A DNA stretch of 64,000 nucleotides. It comes from Burkholderiales bacterium. GTDB lineage: Bacteria; Pseudomonadota; Gammaproteobacteria; Burkholderiales; SG8-39. The notes beneath the pieces were generated by a model. That model was not told where the DNA came from and searched no databases. It saw only the letters and a program-made list of their open reading frames with translations. Positions 8,306-17,582 of this stretch are shown here, one piece after another (position 1 is the first letter of the stretch; the number at the start of each line of letters is the position of its first letter). The stretch is from NCBI GenBank assembly GCA_017880775.1, contig JADGRQ010000003.1, positions 1-64,000 of the forward strand. Direction: 5' to 3'. A program made the translations under genes and the position numbers.

Positions 8306-9664
8306 TCATTTCGCCGCCTTGTTTTCCTGCGCGAGCTTCTGCTCGAGGTAATGGATCGAGGTCCCGCCGCGCACGAAACGGCTGTCATGCAGCAGCTCGA
8401 GATGCAGCGGGATGTTGGTCTGGATCCCCTCGATGACCATTTCGGAGAGCGCGATGCGCATGCGCCGGATCGCCTGGTCGCGCGTCGCGCCATAGGCGAT
8501 CAGCTTGCCGATCATCGAGTCGTAGTTGGACGGCACCGTGTAGCCGGCGTAGATGTGCGAATCGACGCGGATTCCCGGTCCGCCCGGCGGATGGTAGGAC
8601 GCGATGCGGCCCGGCGACGGCGTGAATCGGTAAGGGTCCTCGGCGTTGATGCGGCACTCGATCGCGTGGCCGCGGAACTCGATGTCGCGCTGGCGGAACG
8701 GCAGCTTCTCGCCCGCCGCAATGCGGATCTGCATCTGTACGACGTCGATGCCGGTAATCATCTCGGTGACCGGATGCTCGACCTGCACGCGGGTGTTCAT
8801 TTCGATGAAAAAGAACTCGCCGTTCTCGTACAGGAACTCGAAGGTGCCGGCGCCGCGGTAGCCGATCTTGCGGCATGCCTCCGCACAGCGCTCGCCGACG
8901 CGCTCGCGCAGCTTCGCCGGCAGGTCCGGCGCAGGCGCCTCCTCGATGATTTTCTGGTGGCGGCGTTGCATCGAGCAGTCGCGTTCGCCGAGGTAGACCG
9001 CGTTCTTGTGCTCGTCGGCGAACACCTGGAACTCGATGTGGCGCGGGTTCTCGAGGAACTTCTCGATGTAGACGGTCGGGTTGGAGAACGCCGCCTGGGC
9101 CTCCGCGCGCGTCATGCTCACCGCGTTGAGCAGCGCGGCCTCGGTATGCACCACGCGCATGCCGCGCCCGCCACCGCCGCCCGCCGCCTTGATGATGACC
9201 GGGTAGCCGACCTTGCGCGCGATCTTGATGACCTCCGCCGGAGCTTCGGGCAGCGCACCCTCGGAGCCGGGCACGCACGGCACGCCGGCCCTGATCATCG
9301 CGGCCTTGGCGCTCACCTTGTCGCCCATCAGGCGGATATTCTCGGGATGCGGGCCGATGAACACAAAACCGCTCTTTTGCACCTTGTCCGCGAAATCGGC
9401 GTTCTCTGACAGAAAGCCGTAGCCCGGGTGGATCGCCTCCGCGTCGGTGACCTCAGCCGCGCTGATGATCGCGGGAATATTGAGATAGCTGGCCGATGCC
9501 GCGGGCGGGCCGATGCACACCGACTCGTCGGCAAGCTTCACGTACTTCGCCTCGGTGTCTGCCTCCGAGTGGACGACCACCGTGCGGATGCCCATTTCGC
9601 GGCAGGCGCGCTGAATGCGCAGCGCGATCTCGCCGCGGTTGGCGATCAGTACTTTTCCGAACAT
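8306..9664 (-). CDS. accC: Acetyl-CoA carboxylase, biotin carboxylase subunit
   Basis: A 452-residue ATP-grasp enzyme that carboxylates the biotin on AccB, the first half-reaction of fatty acid synthesis. Visible features are the N-terminal [14 protein letters not shown], the glycine-rich ATP loop GGGGGRGM (162-169), [16 protein letters not shown] with the active-site Arg/Glu, and [14 protein letters not shown]. Length is standard. The gene lies 83 bases downstream of accB with two inverted repeats in the gap, so its level relative to accB may be set by RNA structure there. Its stop overlaps an alternative prmA start. Confidence 0.97.
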   Translation of the reverse strand: MFGKVLIANRGEIALRIQRACREMGIRTVVVHSEADTEAKYVKLADESVCIGPPAASASYLNIPAIISAAEVTDAEAIHPGYGFLSENADFADKVQKSGFVFIGPHPENIRLMGDKVSAKAAMIRAGVPCVPGSEGALPEAPAEVIKIARKVGYPVIIKAAGGGGGRGMRVVHTEAALLNAVSMTRAEAQAAFSNPTVYIEKFLENPRHIEFQVFADEHKNAVYLGERDCSMQRRHQKIIEEAPAPDLPAKLRERVGERCAEACRKIGYRGAGTFEFLYENGEFFFIEMNTRVQVEHPVTEMITGIDVVQMQIRIAAGEKLPFRQRDIEFRGHAIECRINAEDPYRFTPSPGRIASYHPPGGPGIRVDSHIYAGYTVPSNYDSMIGKLIAYGATRDQAIRRMRIALSEMVIEGIQTNIPLHLELLHDSRFVRGGTSIHYLEQKLAQENKAAK

Positions 9665-9697
9665 TTCCGGTGCTTGCCGTTAGGGAAGGGGCGACAA

Positions 9698-9714
9698 AGG
9701 AACCGTCGGTTCCT
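9698..9714 (-). promoter_or_regulatory. Small inverted repeat in the accB-accC gap
   Basis: AGGAACC (9698-9704) and GGTTCCT (9708-9714) form a 7-bp perfect stem with a 3-base loop. On the transcribed (minus) strand the 3' arm runs into TTGTCGCC, which is not a real U tract, so termination is unlikely. It lies about 35 bases before the accC start codon and 15 bases after the larger hairpin. Confidence 0.4.
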
Positions 9715-9728
9715 CTGTTGCGAGCGTG

Positions 9729-9768
9729 CCGCTGTTCATCATCGCCTTCAGGCGATGATGAACAGCGG
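9729..9768 (-). promoter_or_regulatory. Perfect 18-bp hairpin spanning the accB stop codon
   Basis: The bases 9729-9746 and 9751-9768 are perfect reverse complements (CCGCTGTTCATCATCGCC paired with its complement), with a 4-base loop 9747-9750. Read on the minus strand, the 5' arm encodes the last six residues of AccB (PLFIIA) and the loop is TGAA, so the accB stop codon TGA sits in the loop. No T run follows, so it is not a classical terminator. It could limit read-through into accC, protect or cut the mRNA, or be a chance duplicate arm; function is inferred. Confidence 0.7.
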
Positions 9769-10197
9769 CTGGCCGTATTCGACCGGTTGTCCGTTCTCCA
9801 CCAGGATCGCCTTGATCACGCCGGTCGCGTCGGCCTCGATTTCGTTCATCAGCTTCATCGCCTCGATGACGCAGATCGTCTGTCCTTCCTTCACGCTCTG
9901 CCCGGCCTCGACGAAAGGCTTGGCCTCCGGCGCGGGCGAACGGTAGAACGTTCCCACCATCGGCGCCTTCACGACGTGCTCCTCGGGGGGCGGAGGTCCC
10001 GGGTCCGCTGGCTTTGCGCTGCCCGGCCCCGGGGGCGCCTCCCCCTGCGGGGCAAGCGCCGCGGCGGACGCGGCACTATGCAAGACGGCGCCACCGCGAA
10101 CGATCTTCACTCGCTCTTCGCCCTCGGTGATCTCGAGCTCGCCGATCCCTGAGTCTTGCACCAGGTCGATCAGCTTCTTCAACTTGCGCAAATCCAT
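9748..10197 (-). CDS. accB: Acetyl-CoA carboxylase, biotin carboxyl carrier protein
   Basis: A 149-residue carrier that shuttles carboxybiotin between AccC and the carboxyltransferase. An N-terminal helix ([18 protein letters not shown]) is followed by a Pro/Ala-rich linker (about 40-75) and the biotinyl domain with [11 protein letters not shown], the thumb region, and EAMKLM (112-117), whose Lys115 is biotinylated. Length is normal. It follows aroQ by 27 bases, the common aroQ-accB-accC order. Its last codons form the 5' arm of a perfect hairpin. Confidence 0.97.
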   Translation of the reverse strand: MDLRKLKKLIDLVQDSGIGELEITEGEERVKIVRGGAVLHSAASAAALAPQGEAPPGPGSAKPADPGPPPPEEHVVKAPMVGTFYRSPAPEAKPFVEAGQSVKEGQTICVIEAMKLMNEIEADATGVIKAILVENGQPVEYGQPLFIIA

Positions 10198-10224
10198 GGT
10201 TGTCCTTGCGGGCGGCGCGCGCGA

Positions 10225-10683
10225 TTAGGCGCGCGACAGGGCGAAATCAAGCGCGGCGTCGTAGCCCCGGCCGCCCAGCCCGCAGATGGTGCCGACTGCG
10301 AGGTCGGAGAAATAGGAGTGGCGGCGGAACGGCTCGCGCGCGTGGATGTTTGACAGGTGAACCTCGACGAACGGGATCTGCACCGCGGCGAGCGCATCGC
10401 GCAGCGCCACGCTCGTGTGGGTGCACGCGGCCGGGTTGATAATGATGAAATCGACGGCTTCCCGGGCTGCGCGCTGCACACGCTCGACGAGACCTCCCTC
10501 GTGGTTGCTCTGGAAGGCCCGCAACCGGGCTCCCGCGGCCTTCGCCGTCGCAGTGAGCCGGCGGTCGATGTCCGCGAGCGTCTCCCGCCCGTAAATGGCC
10601 GGTTCCCGGGTTCCTAGAAGATTGAGATTCGGCCCATGGATCACCAGGATGAGCCTCGAAAGTGCTTTTGTCTTCTTTTTCAA
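10225..10683 (-). CDS. aroQ: 3-dehydroquinate dehydratase, type II
   Basis: A dodecameric type II dehydroquinase of the shikimate pathway, converting 3-dehydroquinate to 3-dehydroshikimate. Motifs are [16 protein letters not shown] with the active-site lid Arg and Tyr, [24 protein letters not shown] with the catalytic His, and [15 protein letters not shown] chose the TTG at 10683 (152 residues) because GGAG lies six bases upstream and the length fits the family. An ATG at 10707 would add eight residues but lacks a ribosome site. It leads the aroQ-accB-accC group. Confidence 0.92.
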   Translation of the reverse strand: MKKKTKALSRLILVIHGPNLNLLGTREPAIYGRETLADIDRRLTATAKAAGARLRAFQSNHEGGLVERVQRAAREAVDFIIINPAACTHTSVALRDALAAVQIPFVEVHLSNIHAREPFRRHSYFSDLAVGTICGLGGRGYDAALDFALSRA

Positions 10684-10711
10684 ATAGATCTCCGGAGATC
10701 GAGGCATTTTA

Positions 10712-11236
10712 TCAGACGATCGAAGCAATACGCGCTTCGAACTCGGCCTCGGCAATGGATCCAAGCTTGCGGTAAGCGAGCTTCCCGCCCCGGTCGAGTA
10801 CCACGGTGAACGGCAAACCGCCGGCCGAATTGCCCAGTCTTCCCATTAGCTCGATCGAGCCGGCATCGGCCATAAGGATAGGATAGATGATGTCGAGTTG
10901 TTTGACGAAATCGACGACGTTCGACGCTTGATCGATGGCAATCCCGACAATTTCAACACCTTTCGAGGACAATCTAGACCGAATTCTGCCCAGCGCCGGG
11001 ATTTCTTCGCGGCACGGCGCGCACCACGTTGCCCAGAAATTGCACACCAGCACCCGCCCCTTCCATTCGAGTACGCTCCGCGACCGTCCTTCCAGGTCGC
11101 GCATGGGGGCAGCGAGCAGCGCCGCAACACCGTCGACGTCCGCATTCTTCTGCAGACGTGGTCCAACATACCAGCCGGCCGCTGCGGCCACGGCACCGAC
11201 TGCGACCAGCACCAAAGCCTGACGCCGGCTAGCCAT
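10712..11236 (-). CDS. TlpA-like thiol:disulfide oxidoreductase, membrane-anchored
   Basis: A 174-residue thioredoxin-fold protein with an N-terminal membrane anchor or uncleaved signal (residues 7-27) and a periplasmic domain. The redox site WCAPC is at 71-75 in [14 protein letters not shown], and the cis-Pro strand is [13 protein letters not shown]. Proteins of the TlpA/ResA group reduce disulfides in the periplasm, often for cytochrome c maturation. The gene overlaps the preceding unknown gene by 8 bases and ends just before aroQ. Confidence 0.9.
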   Translation of the reverse strand: MASRRQALVLVAVGAVAAAAGWYVGPRLQKNADVDGVAALLAAPMRDLEGRSRSVLEWKGRVLVCNFWATWCAPCREEIPALGRIRSRLSSKGVEIVGIAIDQASNVVDFVKQLDIIYPILMADAGSIELMGRLGNSAGGLPFTVVLDRGGKLAYRKLGSIAEAEFEARIASIV

Positions 11237-11840
11237 CGAGCAAGGCCCGAACCTCGGCGAGACCCGCGCGCTCGATTACTCGTCCGGCCAGCGAAGTTTT
11301 CAGCGCGACGCGCTCATCCCGCGGATCGAATACCTCGAGATTGACCGGACAGCCCTGCCAGTCGAACGACAGCACGATCGAAGCGTGCGCCCGGTCGCCG
11401 GCATAGCGCCGCTGTTCGCGCGCGGCAAATTTCACCCCGTGCTCGAGCAGGTAGATATCGACGTGTTTGCCGCTCTCCGGAAACAGCTGCAATTCGATCT
11501 CCGCGTAGCGCCCCGCGGTGCCATCGAGGATTGCACCGGTCAGGTAGGGATTGAATGCGGCCAGATCGTGCATCAGTTCGAGCGCATGGCGGCGCAGCGC
11601 GTTGAGGCGGTCGGGGTGTTCGTCCGCCTGATAGAGCAATTGATAGGCGCGCAGCGCGGAGGCGATCTCCTCATTCGCCGGGAGGCTTTCGGTCTCTGCG
11701 GCGCCCAACCGACGCGCGGCCTTGCGCTTGGCCATCGCGTAATCGTCGATTCCGTCTTCAGCCATGATGCGCGCCGCCGCGGCTGCGATGGCGGCGCGCA
11801 TCCCGTTCTGCCGGAGTCGATTGCGGCTCATCGGTGGCAT
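11229..11840 (-). CDS. Conserved hypothetical protein (nucleotidyltransferase-like?)
   Basis: A 203-residue cytosolic protein with a helical N-terminus (AAIAAAAARIMAEDGIDDYAMAKRKAARRLG) followed by an alpha/beta domain with FNPYLTGAILDGTAG, EIELQLFPESGKHVDIYLLE and SFDWQGCPVNLEVFD. The GAILDGTAG...ELQLF..S.K.VDIYLL pattern looks like a nucleotidyltransferase-type core, but the catalytic acids are not clear, so this is tentative. The start could be either of two ATGs (11840, 11831). It is divergent from mpl, with 86 bases between. Confidence 0.6.
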   Translation of the reverse strand: MPPMSRNRLRQNGMRAAIAAAAARIMAEDGIDDYAMAKRKAARRLGAAETESLPANEEIASALRAYQLLYQADEHPDRLNALRRHALELMHDLAAFNPYLTGAILDGTAGRYAEIELQLFPESGKHVDIYLLEHGVKFAAREQRRYAGDRAHASIVLSFDWQGCPVNLEVFDPRDERVALKTSLAGRVIERAGLAEVRALLDG

Positions 11841-11926
11841 GGTAAGAAGGGAGCAACATCATACTCGAGCCGACGCGCTGTTGTATTCGACTACAATCGC
11901 CGCATTTTTGCGGAACTTGGGCGACG

Positions 11927-13288
11927 ATGGCGGCCGGACATCTGCACATTCTCGGTATTTGCGGCACCTTCATGGGGGGGCTGGCGGCCATCGCGCGAGA
12001 AACCGGATTGAAAGTCACCGGGTGCGATGCAAGCGTGTACCCGCCGATGAGCGATCAACTCCGAAGGCTTGGCATCGATTTGATTGACGGGTATGGCGCA
12101 GACCAGCTTTCCCTCCGGCCGGACATCTGGGTGGTCGGCAATGTCGTGAGCCGCGGCAATCCCTTGATGGAAGCGATACTGGATTCCGGACAGCGTTACA
12201 TGTCAGGCCCTCAGTGGCTATCTGAAAATATTCTTTACGGTAAGTGGGTGCTCGTAGTCGCGGGAACCCACGGCAAGACGACCGTGTCAGCCATGCTCGC
12301 CTGGATACTCGATCGCGCGGGCATGGCGCCCGGGTTTCTGATCGGCGGAGTTCCCGGCAATTTCGGGATTTCCGCCCGGCATCCGCCCTCGGACAGGTTT
12401 GTAATTGAGGCGGACGAATACGACACGGCTTTCTTCGACAAACGCTCGAAGTTCGTTCATTACCGGCCGAAAACCACGATTCTGAACAATCTTGAGTTCG
12501 ATCACGCTGATATCTTCTCAGAGTTGGCAGACATCGAACGGCAATTTCACCAATTGGTCAGGATCGTGCCCCAGTCGGGCAGATTGATCGTAAATGGTAC
12601 TGACACCGCTATTACGCGGGTTCTCGAGAGGGGGAGCTGGACACCAGTGGAACGCTTCGGTGTCGCCGATGGCTGGCACGCGACACAAGACGCGGGCGAC
12701 GGGAGCTTCACGGTGTGTCGCAAGGGCGAGGAACTGGGGCGGGTGCGCTGGTCGCTGAGCGGCGACCACAACCGCATGAACGCGCTGGCTGCCATCGCAG
12801 CGGGGTTCCACGCCGGGGTCGAGCCAGCGACCGCAATCGAGGCGCTCGCCAGGTTCGAGGGCGTGCGGCGGCGCATGGAGTTGCGCGGCTCGGTGCGGGG
12901 AATCACGGTGTACGACGACTTCGCGCATCACCCCACCGCCATTGCCACGACGATTGCCGGCCTTCGCCAGCGGGTCGGGGCGGCGCGCATCCTGGCGGTA
13001 CTCGAGCCGCGCTCGAACACGATGAAGCTCGGCGTGATGAAGGACAGGTTGCCCGGCAGCGTCGCCGCCGCCGACAGGATCTATGTTTACGGTGCGAACC
13101 TGGACTGGGACGCCGCGCAAGTGTTCGCGCCGCTCGCCGAGCGCGCCTGGTGCGGCGCGGATCTCGGCGCATTGGTCGAGCGCGTGGCCCGCGACGCGCG
13201 GCCGGGCGATCATGTGCTGGTAATGTCCAATGGCAACTTCGGCGGGGTGCACGAAAAGCTCATTGCACGGCTCCAGGCGGACGCGTGA
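11927..13288 (+). CDS. mpl: UDP-N-acetylmuramate:L-alanyl-gamma-D-glutamyl-meso-diaminopimelate ligase
   Basis: A 453-residue Mur ligase that re-uses the tripeptide released by peptidoglycan turnover by joining it to UDP-MurNAc. HILGICGTFMGGLA (7-20) is the Mpl-specific N-terminus (MurC has GIGGxGM), GTHGKTT (113-119) is the ATP P-loop, and EADEYDTAFFDKRSKF, NNLEFDHADIF and DDFAHHPTAI follow. The ATG at 11927 has no strong ribosome site; a CCGCA/TGCGG mini-hairpin (11900-11913) lies in the leader. A TACAAT at 11892-11897 could be its -10. It is translationally coupled to yqiA by GTGA. Confidence 0.96.
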   Translation: MAAGHLHILGICGTFMGGLAAIARETGLKVTGCDASVYPPMSDQLRRLGIDLIDGYGADQLSLRPDIWVVGNVVSRGNPLMEAILDSGQRYMSGPQWLSENILYGKWVLVVAGTHGKTTVSAMLAWILDRAGMAPGFLIGGVPGNFGISARHPPSDRFVIEADEYDTAFFDKRSKFVHYRPKTTILNNLEFDHADIFSELADIERQFHQLVRIVPQSGRLIVNGTDTAITRVLERGSWTPVERFGVADGWHATQDAGDGSFTVCRKGEELGRVRWSLSGDHNRMNALAAIAAGFHAGVEPATAIEALARFEGVRRRMELRGSVRGITVYDDFAHHPTAIATTIAGLRQRVGAARILAVLEPRSNTMKLGVMKDRLPGSVAAADRIYVYGANLDWDAAQVFAPLAERAWCGADLGALVERVARDARPGDHVLVMSNGNFGGVHEKLIARLQADA

Positions 13289-13860
13289 TCCTCTACCTGC
13301 ACGGATTCAACAGCTCGCCTGCTTCGCACAAGGCGCGCACCATGGCCGCATGGATGTCCGCGCGCGGGCTCGGCAAACATTTCGCCTGCCCGGCGCTGCC
13401 AGACCTGCCCAATGATGCGATCCGGGTAATCGAAGCCGAAATGGCGCGGCACCGCCCGGCACCGATCACCTTCGTCGGCAGTTCGCTCGGCGGCTACTAC
13501 GCCACCTGGCTGGCCGAAAGACACGATGCGCGCGCGGTGCTGGTCAATCCGGCGATCCGCCCGTACGTCGGGCTCGAGGCCTACCTGGGCATACAGCAGA
13601 ACCTCCACACCGGCGCCGAATACCAGCTCACTTGCGAGCACCTCGCGCAGTGGCGCGCGCTCGAAGCCACGCGCATCGATCCCGAGCGGTATCTGTTGTT
13701 GCTGGAGACGGGCGACGAAGTGCTCGATTGGCGCGAAGCGGCGCTCAGGTACGAGGGCGCACGCATGTCGGTGCGCGACGGGGGCGACCATACCCTGCAA
13801 TCCTTCCCGGAGCATCTGCCGCGCATTCTCGCGTTCGCGCGGCTCAAGGAAGGTCGATAG
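13285..13860 (+). CDS. yqiA: YqiA-like esterase (alpha/beta hydrolase)
   Basis: A 191-residue alpha/beta hydrolase of the YqiA/UPF0227 type. It begins ILYLHGFNSSP, has the nucleophile elbow GSSLGGYYA (Ser67), and ends with a GDEVLDWREA acid region and GGDHTLQSF containing the catalytic His. The family hydrolyses short acyl esters such as palmitoyl-CoA or p-nitrophenyl esters in vitro; the native role is unclear. The start is the GTG at 13285, overlapping the mpl stop as GTGA, and the protein then begins exactly at the conserved strand. Confidence 0.9.
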   Translation: MILYLHGFNSSPASHKARTMAAWMSARGLGKHFACPALPDLPNDAIRVIEAEMARHRPAPITFVGSSLGGYYATWLAERHDARAVLVNPAIRPYVGLEAYLGIQQNLHTGAEYQLTCEHLAQWRALEATRIDPERYLLLLETGDEVLDWREAALRYEGARMSVRDGGDHTLQSFPEHLPRILAFARLKEGR

Positions 13861-13918
13861 CTCGTGAATCCGCGCCGATCCCCTCTATAATCGCGCCTCC
13901 CTTTTTTCCAGGCGCGCA

Positions 13919-15826
13919 ATGCACGTCCTCTATGAGGAAGACGGCGAGCTCAAGGTCGGCAACGTGCTTGCGTCTGCGCCTGCTTCCCGCCACGTCGAAA
14001 GCCCGCACGGCCGGCGCAGCAAGGTCAAGGCGTCGAACGTCGTCCTGACTTTCGATGCCCCGGCGCCGGCCGAACTGCTCGCGCGAGCGCAGGAATACGC
14101 TGCGGGGCTCGACACGGATTTTCTGTGGCAATGCTGCGGGTCCGTCGAATTCGGCTTCGCACAGCTCGCGCGTGATTACGTCGGGCGCGAACCCAGCGCG
14201 ATCGAAGCCGCGGGCGTGTTGTTCAAGCTGCATGCCGCGCCGATGTATTTCTACCGCCGCGGCAAGGGGCGCTTCCAGGCAGCCAATGAGCAAACGCTGA
14301 AGCTTGCGCTCGCGGGCCTGGAAAAGAAGCGTCGGCTGCAGGAGCGGATTGCCGAATGGACGTCGCAGCTCGCGCGCGGGGAGTTTCCCGCGGAGTTGCG
14401 GCCGCTGCGCGCAGAGCTGCTCTACGCGCCCGACCGCAACAAGCCCGAAACCAAAGCCCTTGAGGCAGCGTGCAGGCAGACCGGCTTGAGCGTCGCGCGC
14501 CTGTTCGAGCGCTGCGGCGAGTTGCGCGATACGCATGCCTATCATTTCGAGCGGTTCCTGTTCGAATTCTTTCCGGCGGGCACGGCGTTTCCACCGCATC
14601 CTCTGCCGGAGTTCACGGCCGGGCTTCCGCTTGCGGCTGCCGAGGCGTTTTCGCTCGACGACGGTGGAACTACCGAGATCGACGATGCATTTTCGCTTTC
14701 GCCGCTGGAAGGTGACGGCTGGCGGCTCGGCATTCACATTTCGGCACCGGCGCTCGGCTTTTCGCCGGGCTCGGCGCTCGACGCTATCGCGCGTGAGCGC
14801 CTGTCCACCGTGTATATGCCGGGCAACAAGATTACGATGCTGCCCGAGGACGCCGTCGCAGCACTTTCGCTCGACGCGGGCACCGAGCGTCCGGTGGTGT
14901 CGCTGTACTTCGACGTTTCGCCCGGCGATTATTCGCTGCGCGGCCGGTTCTCGCGGATCGAGCGGGTGCGCATCGCGGCCAATCTGCGCCACGAGCTCTG
15001 CACCGCACTGAACCAGACGCTGCCGAAGAACGTGCGCACGGGACTCCCATTCGAGGCCGAACTCGAAGTTCTGTGGCGCATCGCCATAGCGCTGGAGAAA
15101 CAGCGCGGCAAGCCGAGCGTGCCGGCCGGGATCACGGACTACACATTTACGGTCGAAGACGAGCGCGTCAGCATCGAGCCCAGGCTGCGCGGCGCGCCAC
15201 TCGACCAGCTGGTTTCCGAACTGATGATCCTCGCCAACTCGAGCTGGGGTGAGCTGCTCGCCGAGCGCGACGTGGCGGCTATCTACCGCACGCAGGGCGC
15301 AGGCAAGGTGCGCATGGCGGTGCACCCGGAGCCGCACGAAGGTTTAGGTGTCGCGTGCTACGCGTGGATGACCTCGCCGCTGCGCCGCTACGTGGACCTC
15401 GCCAACCAGTGGCAGCTGGTGGCGAGTCTCGCCGGCAAGCGAGCGCCGTTTGCCCGCACCTCCGAAGAACTGCTCTCTGCGCTGCGCGCGTTCGAAGTCG
15501 TTTATGCGCGATACGACGAATTCCAGCGGCAGATGGAACAGTACTGGTGCCTGCGGTGGATGCAGCAGGAAACGCTCGATAGCGTCGAGGCGAGCGTGGT
15601 GCGCGAGAATCTGGTGCGCGTCGATCGTATTCCGCTCACGGCGCGCGTGGCCTCGCTTCCGGAGTTGCCCGCCGGCGCGCGGGTCAGGCTGGCGGTCGGG
15701 CCGATCGATCTCATCGAACGGACGCTCGTGCTCAGCTACACGGAAACGCTGCGCGATACGCCGCGGGAAATAGCGGATGCGGCGGCGCTGGCATTGGCGG
15801 ACACCAGCGAGTCGGATTCCCGATAA
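13919..15826 (+). CDS. RNase II/R-family exoribonuclease (RNB domain)
   Basis: A 635-residue protein with an N-terminal cold-shock-like and helical region (1-230) and an RNB catalytic domain from about 240. The active-site block SLDDGGTTEIDDAFS (245-259) aligns with the family's IDxAxTEDIDDA, with Glu in place of one conserved Asp. PGNKITMLPEDAVAALSL, TSPLRRYVDLANQWQL (the RNB RRYxD signature) and a C-terminal S1-like tail follow. It should degrade single-stranded RNA 3' to 5'. The length is short for RNase R and near RNase II. TATAAT (13886-13891) and a TTTTTT-containing leader precede the ATG. Confidence 0.88.
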   Translation: MHVLYEEDGELKVGNVLASAPASRHVESPHGRRSKVKASNVVLTFDAPAPAELLARAQEYAAGLDTDFLWQCCGSVEFGFAQLARDYVGREPSAIEAAGVLFKLHAAPMYFYRRGKGRFQAANEQTLKLALAGLEKKRRLQERIAEWTSQLARGEFPAELRPLRAELLYAPDRNKPETKALEAACRQTGLSVARLFERCGELRDTHAYHFERFLFEFFPAGTAFPPHPLPEFTAGLPLAAAEAFSLDDGGTTEIDDAFSLSPLEGDGWRLGIHISAPALGFSPGSALDAIARERLSTVYMPGNKITMLPEDAVAALSLDAGTERPVVSLYFDVSPGDYSLRGRFSRIERVRIAANLRHELCTALNQTLPKNVRTGLPFEAELEVLWRIAIALEKQRGKPSVPAGITDYTFTVEDERVSIEPRLRGAPLDQLVSELMILANSSWGELLAERDVAAIYRTQGAGKVRMAVHPEPHEGLGVACYAWMTSPLRRYVDLANQWQLVASLAGKRAPFARTSEELLSALRAFEVVYARYDEFQRQMEQYWCLRWMQQETLDSVEASVVRENLVRVDRIPLTARVASLPELPAGARVRLAVGPIDLIERTLVLSYTETLRDTPREIADAAALALADTSESDSR

Positions 15827-15893
15827 TGCGCATACAATTAGCGGGTTGCCGGGATGATTGGGAGCGATACTGCAGGTGGCGGGAACACTGACG

Positions 15894-16778
15894 ATGCCGG
15901 GGGTCGGCGACTGGTGGGCCGGAATGGACCGCCAGTCGCGGGTGCTCACCGTATCGGTCGGCATATCAATCCTGCTGCACGCACTGGCGCTGTCGGTCCA
16001 CTTCCGTTTCCCCGACCGGCTCGCTTTCAAGGCGAACTCCGAGCGGCTCGACGTATTCATCGTCAACGCCAAGACCAAGCAGAAGCCCGCCAGACGCGAG
16101 GCGCTCGCGCAGGCCAACCTCGATGGCGGGGGCAATGTGGACGAACGGCGCCGCGCGAAGACGCCGCTGCCGAGCACGCGGCCGGATGACCCGGGTTCGG
16201 ACCTGGCCAAGGCCAAGCGCCGCCAGCAGGAACTCGAGGCGCAGCAGCAGAAATTGCTTGCGCAGGCGCGCGAGTCATCCGATCGCATGCCGAGCGAAGC
16301 GCAAGCCGCGCCGACCGAGACGCCCCAGCAGCAGGTTTCGGGGCGCGACCTCGCGGACCTGTCGCTCGCCGCGCTGCGGCTGCAGGCGCAGCTCGATAAG
16401 CGCCTCGAGGAGTACCAGAAGCGGCCGCGCAAGCAGTTCATCGGCGCGCGCGCGACGGAATACCGCTTCGCTCAGTACGAGGAAGACTGGCGCGCCAAGG
16501 TCGAGCGCGTAGGCACACTCAACTTTCCCGCCGAGGCGCGCGGCAAGCTCTACGGCAACCTGCGCCTGAGCGTCTCTATCCGCGCCGACGGCGGCGTCGA
16601 AACGATCGAGCTCGAGCGTTCCTCAGGGCTCAAGGTGCTCGATCAGGCAGCGTTCCGCATCGTGCGCATGGCGTCGCCCTACGCCGCATTCCCGGACGAC
16701 ATAAAACGCGACACCGACATATTGGTGATTACCCGGACCTGGTTTTTCGGCCCCGGGGACAAAATTTGGACGGAATAA
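15894..16778 (+). CDS. TonB-family energy transducer-like protein
   Basis: An approximately 294-residue protein with one N-terminal membrane helix (VLTVSVGISILLHALALSVHF), a charged periplasmic spacer rich in Lys, Arg and Gln with a coiled-coil-like AKAKRRQQELEAQQQKLLAQA, and a C-terminal TonB fold (DWRAKVERVGTLNFPAEARG, LRLSVSIRADGGVETIELERSSG, LDQAAFRIVRMASPY). Such TonB homologs occur upstream of aroE in betaproteobacteria. No exbB or exbD is nearby, so its partner is unknown. The start is uncertain: TTG 15858, ATG 15894 or the later ATG before DRQSR. Confidence 0.85.
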   Translation: MPGVGDWWAGMDRQSRVLTVSVGISILLHALALSVHFRFPDRLAFKANSERLDVFIVNAKTKQKPARREALAQANLDGGGNVDERRRAKTPLPSTRPDDPGSDLAKAKRRQQELEAQQQKLLAQARESSDRMPSEAQAAPTETPQQQVSGRDLADLSLAALRLQAQLDKRLEEYQKRPRKQFIGARATEYRFAQYEEDWRAKVERVGTLNFPAEARGKLYGNLRLSVSIRADGGVETIELERSSGLKVLDQAAFRIVRMASPYAAFPDDIKRDTDILVITRTWFFGPGDKIWTE

Positions 16779-16781
16779 GGC

Positions 16782-17582
16782 GTGACCGACCGTTATGCCG
16801 TCGTCGGCAACCCGGTCGCCCATTCGAAATCGCCGTGGATCCATGCGCAGTTCGCGCGGCAGACCGGTCAGGCGATCGAGTATGGCGCGATCCTCGCGCC
16901 GATCGACGGGTTCTCGCGCGCGGTGGCCGAGTTTCGCGCCGCGGGCGGCCGCGGCGCGAACGTGACGTTGCCGTTCAAACAGGACGCCTTCCGCTTTGCC
17001 GCGCGTAGCAGCGAGCGGGCGCGCGCAGCGCAGGCGGTCAATACGCTGGTGCTCGACGCCGATGTGCCCTACGGCGACAACACCGACGGCGCCGGGCTGA
17101 TCGGGGATCTTCAACGCAATCTCGGTTACGACCTCGCGGGCAAGCGCGTGCTGCTGATGGGTGCAGGCGGCGCGGCGCAGGGCGTGGTCGCGCCATTGCT
17201 CGAAGCGGGGCCCTCGCGTTTGGCGATCGCCAACCGCACCGCGCGCAAGGCGCTCGAGCTCGCCGGGCGCTTTCCGCCGGCCACGGGCGGCAGCTACGCC
17301 GAACTCGCGGGCGAGCAGTTTGATCTGGTGATCAACGCCACTTCGGCCGGTCTGAGCGATGAGCTTCCATCGTTGCCGAGGGCGATCTTTGCCAAGGGTG
17401 CGCTCGCCTACGACATGGTCTATGGCCGCGATACGCCGTTTCTGCGCGTTGCGCGCGAGGCGGGTGCCGCGGCGAGCGACGGCCTGGGCATGTTGGTGGA
17501 GCAGGCCGCCGAATCGTTTTTCATCTGGCGCGGCGTGCACCCCGAGACCGCGCCCGTCCTCGCGGCACTGCGCGGCGCGTGA
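16782..17582 (+). CDS. aroE: Shikimate 5-dehydrogenase
   Basis: A 266-residue NADPH enzyme reducing 3-dehydroshikimate to shikimate. The N-terminus YAVVGNPVAHSKSPWIH binds shikimate through its Ser residues; NVTLPFKQ holds the catalytic Lys; NTDGAGLIGDL carries the catalytic Asp; VLLMGAGGAAQGVV is the nucleotide-binding loop followed by ANRTARKA, the NADP-specific basic patch. GMLVEQAAESFFIW closes the fold. It starts at the GTG 16782 three bases after the TonB-like stop and overlaps mtgA as GTGA. Confidence 0.97.
   Translation: MTDRYAVVGNPVAHSKSPWIHAQFARQTGQAIEYGAILAPIDGFSRAVAEFRAAGGRGANVTLPFKQDAFRFAARSSERARAAQAVNTLVLDADVPYGDNTDGAGLIGDLQRNLGYDLAGKRVLLMGAGGAAQGVVAPLLEAGPSRLAIANRTARKALELAGRFPPATGGSYAELAGEQFDLVINATSAGLSDELPSLPRAIFAKGALAYDMVYGRDTPFLRVAREAGAAASDGLGMLVEQAAESFFIWRGVHPETAPVLAALRGA

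Noticed and set aside
13886-13891. Many TATAAT-like hexamers 20-40 bases before starts (for example 4315, 11892, 13886, 40731, 49455, 55881)
   Set aside because: They look like -10 elements but most have no -35 match at the right spacing, so I did not list them as promoters.
13844-15337. Long minus-strand frame opposite the RNase II/R-type gene
   Set aside because: His/Arg-rich translation with no domain; the plus strand has the RNB motifs.
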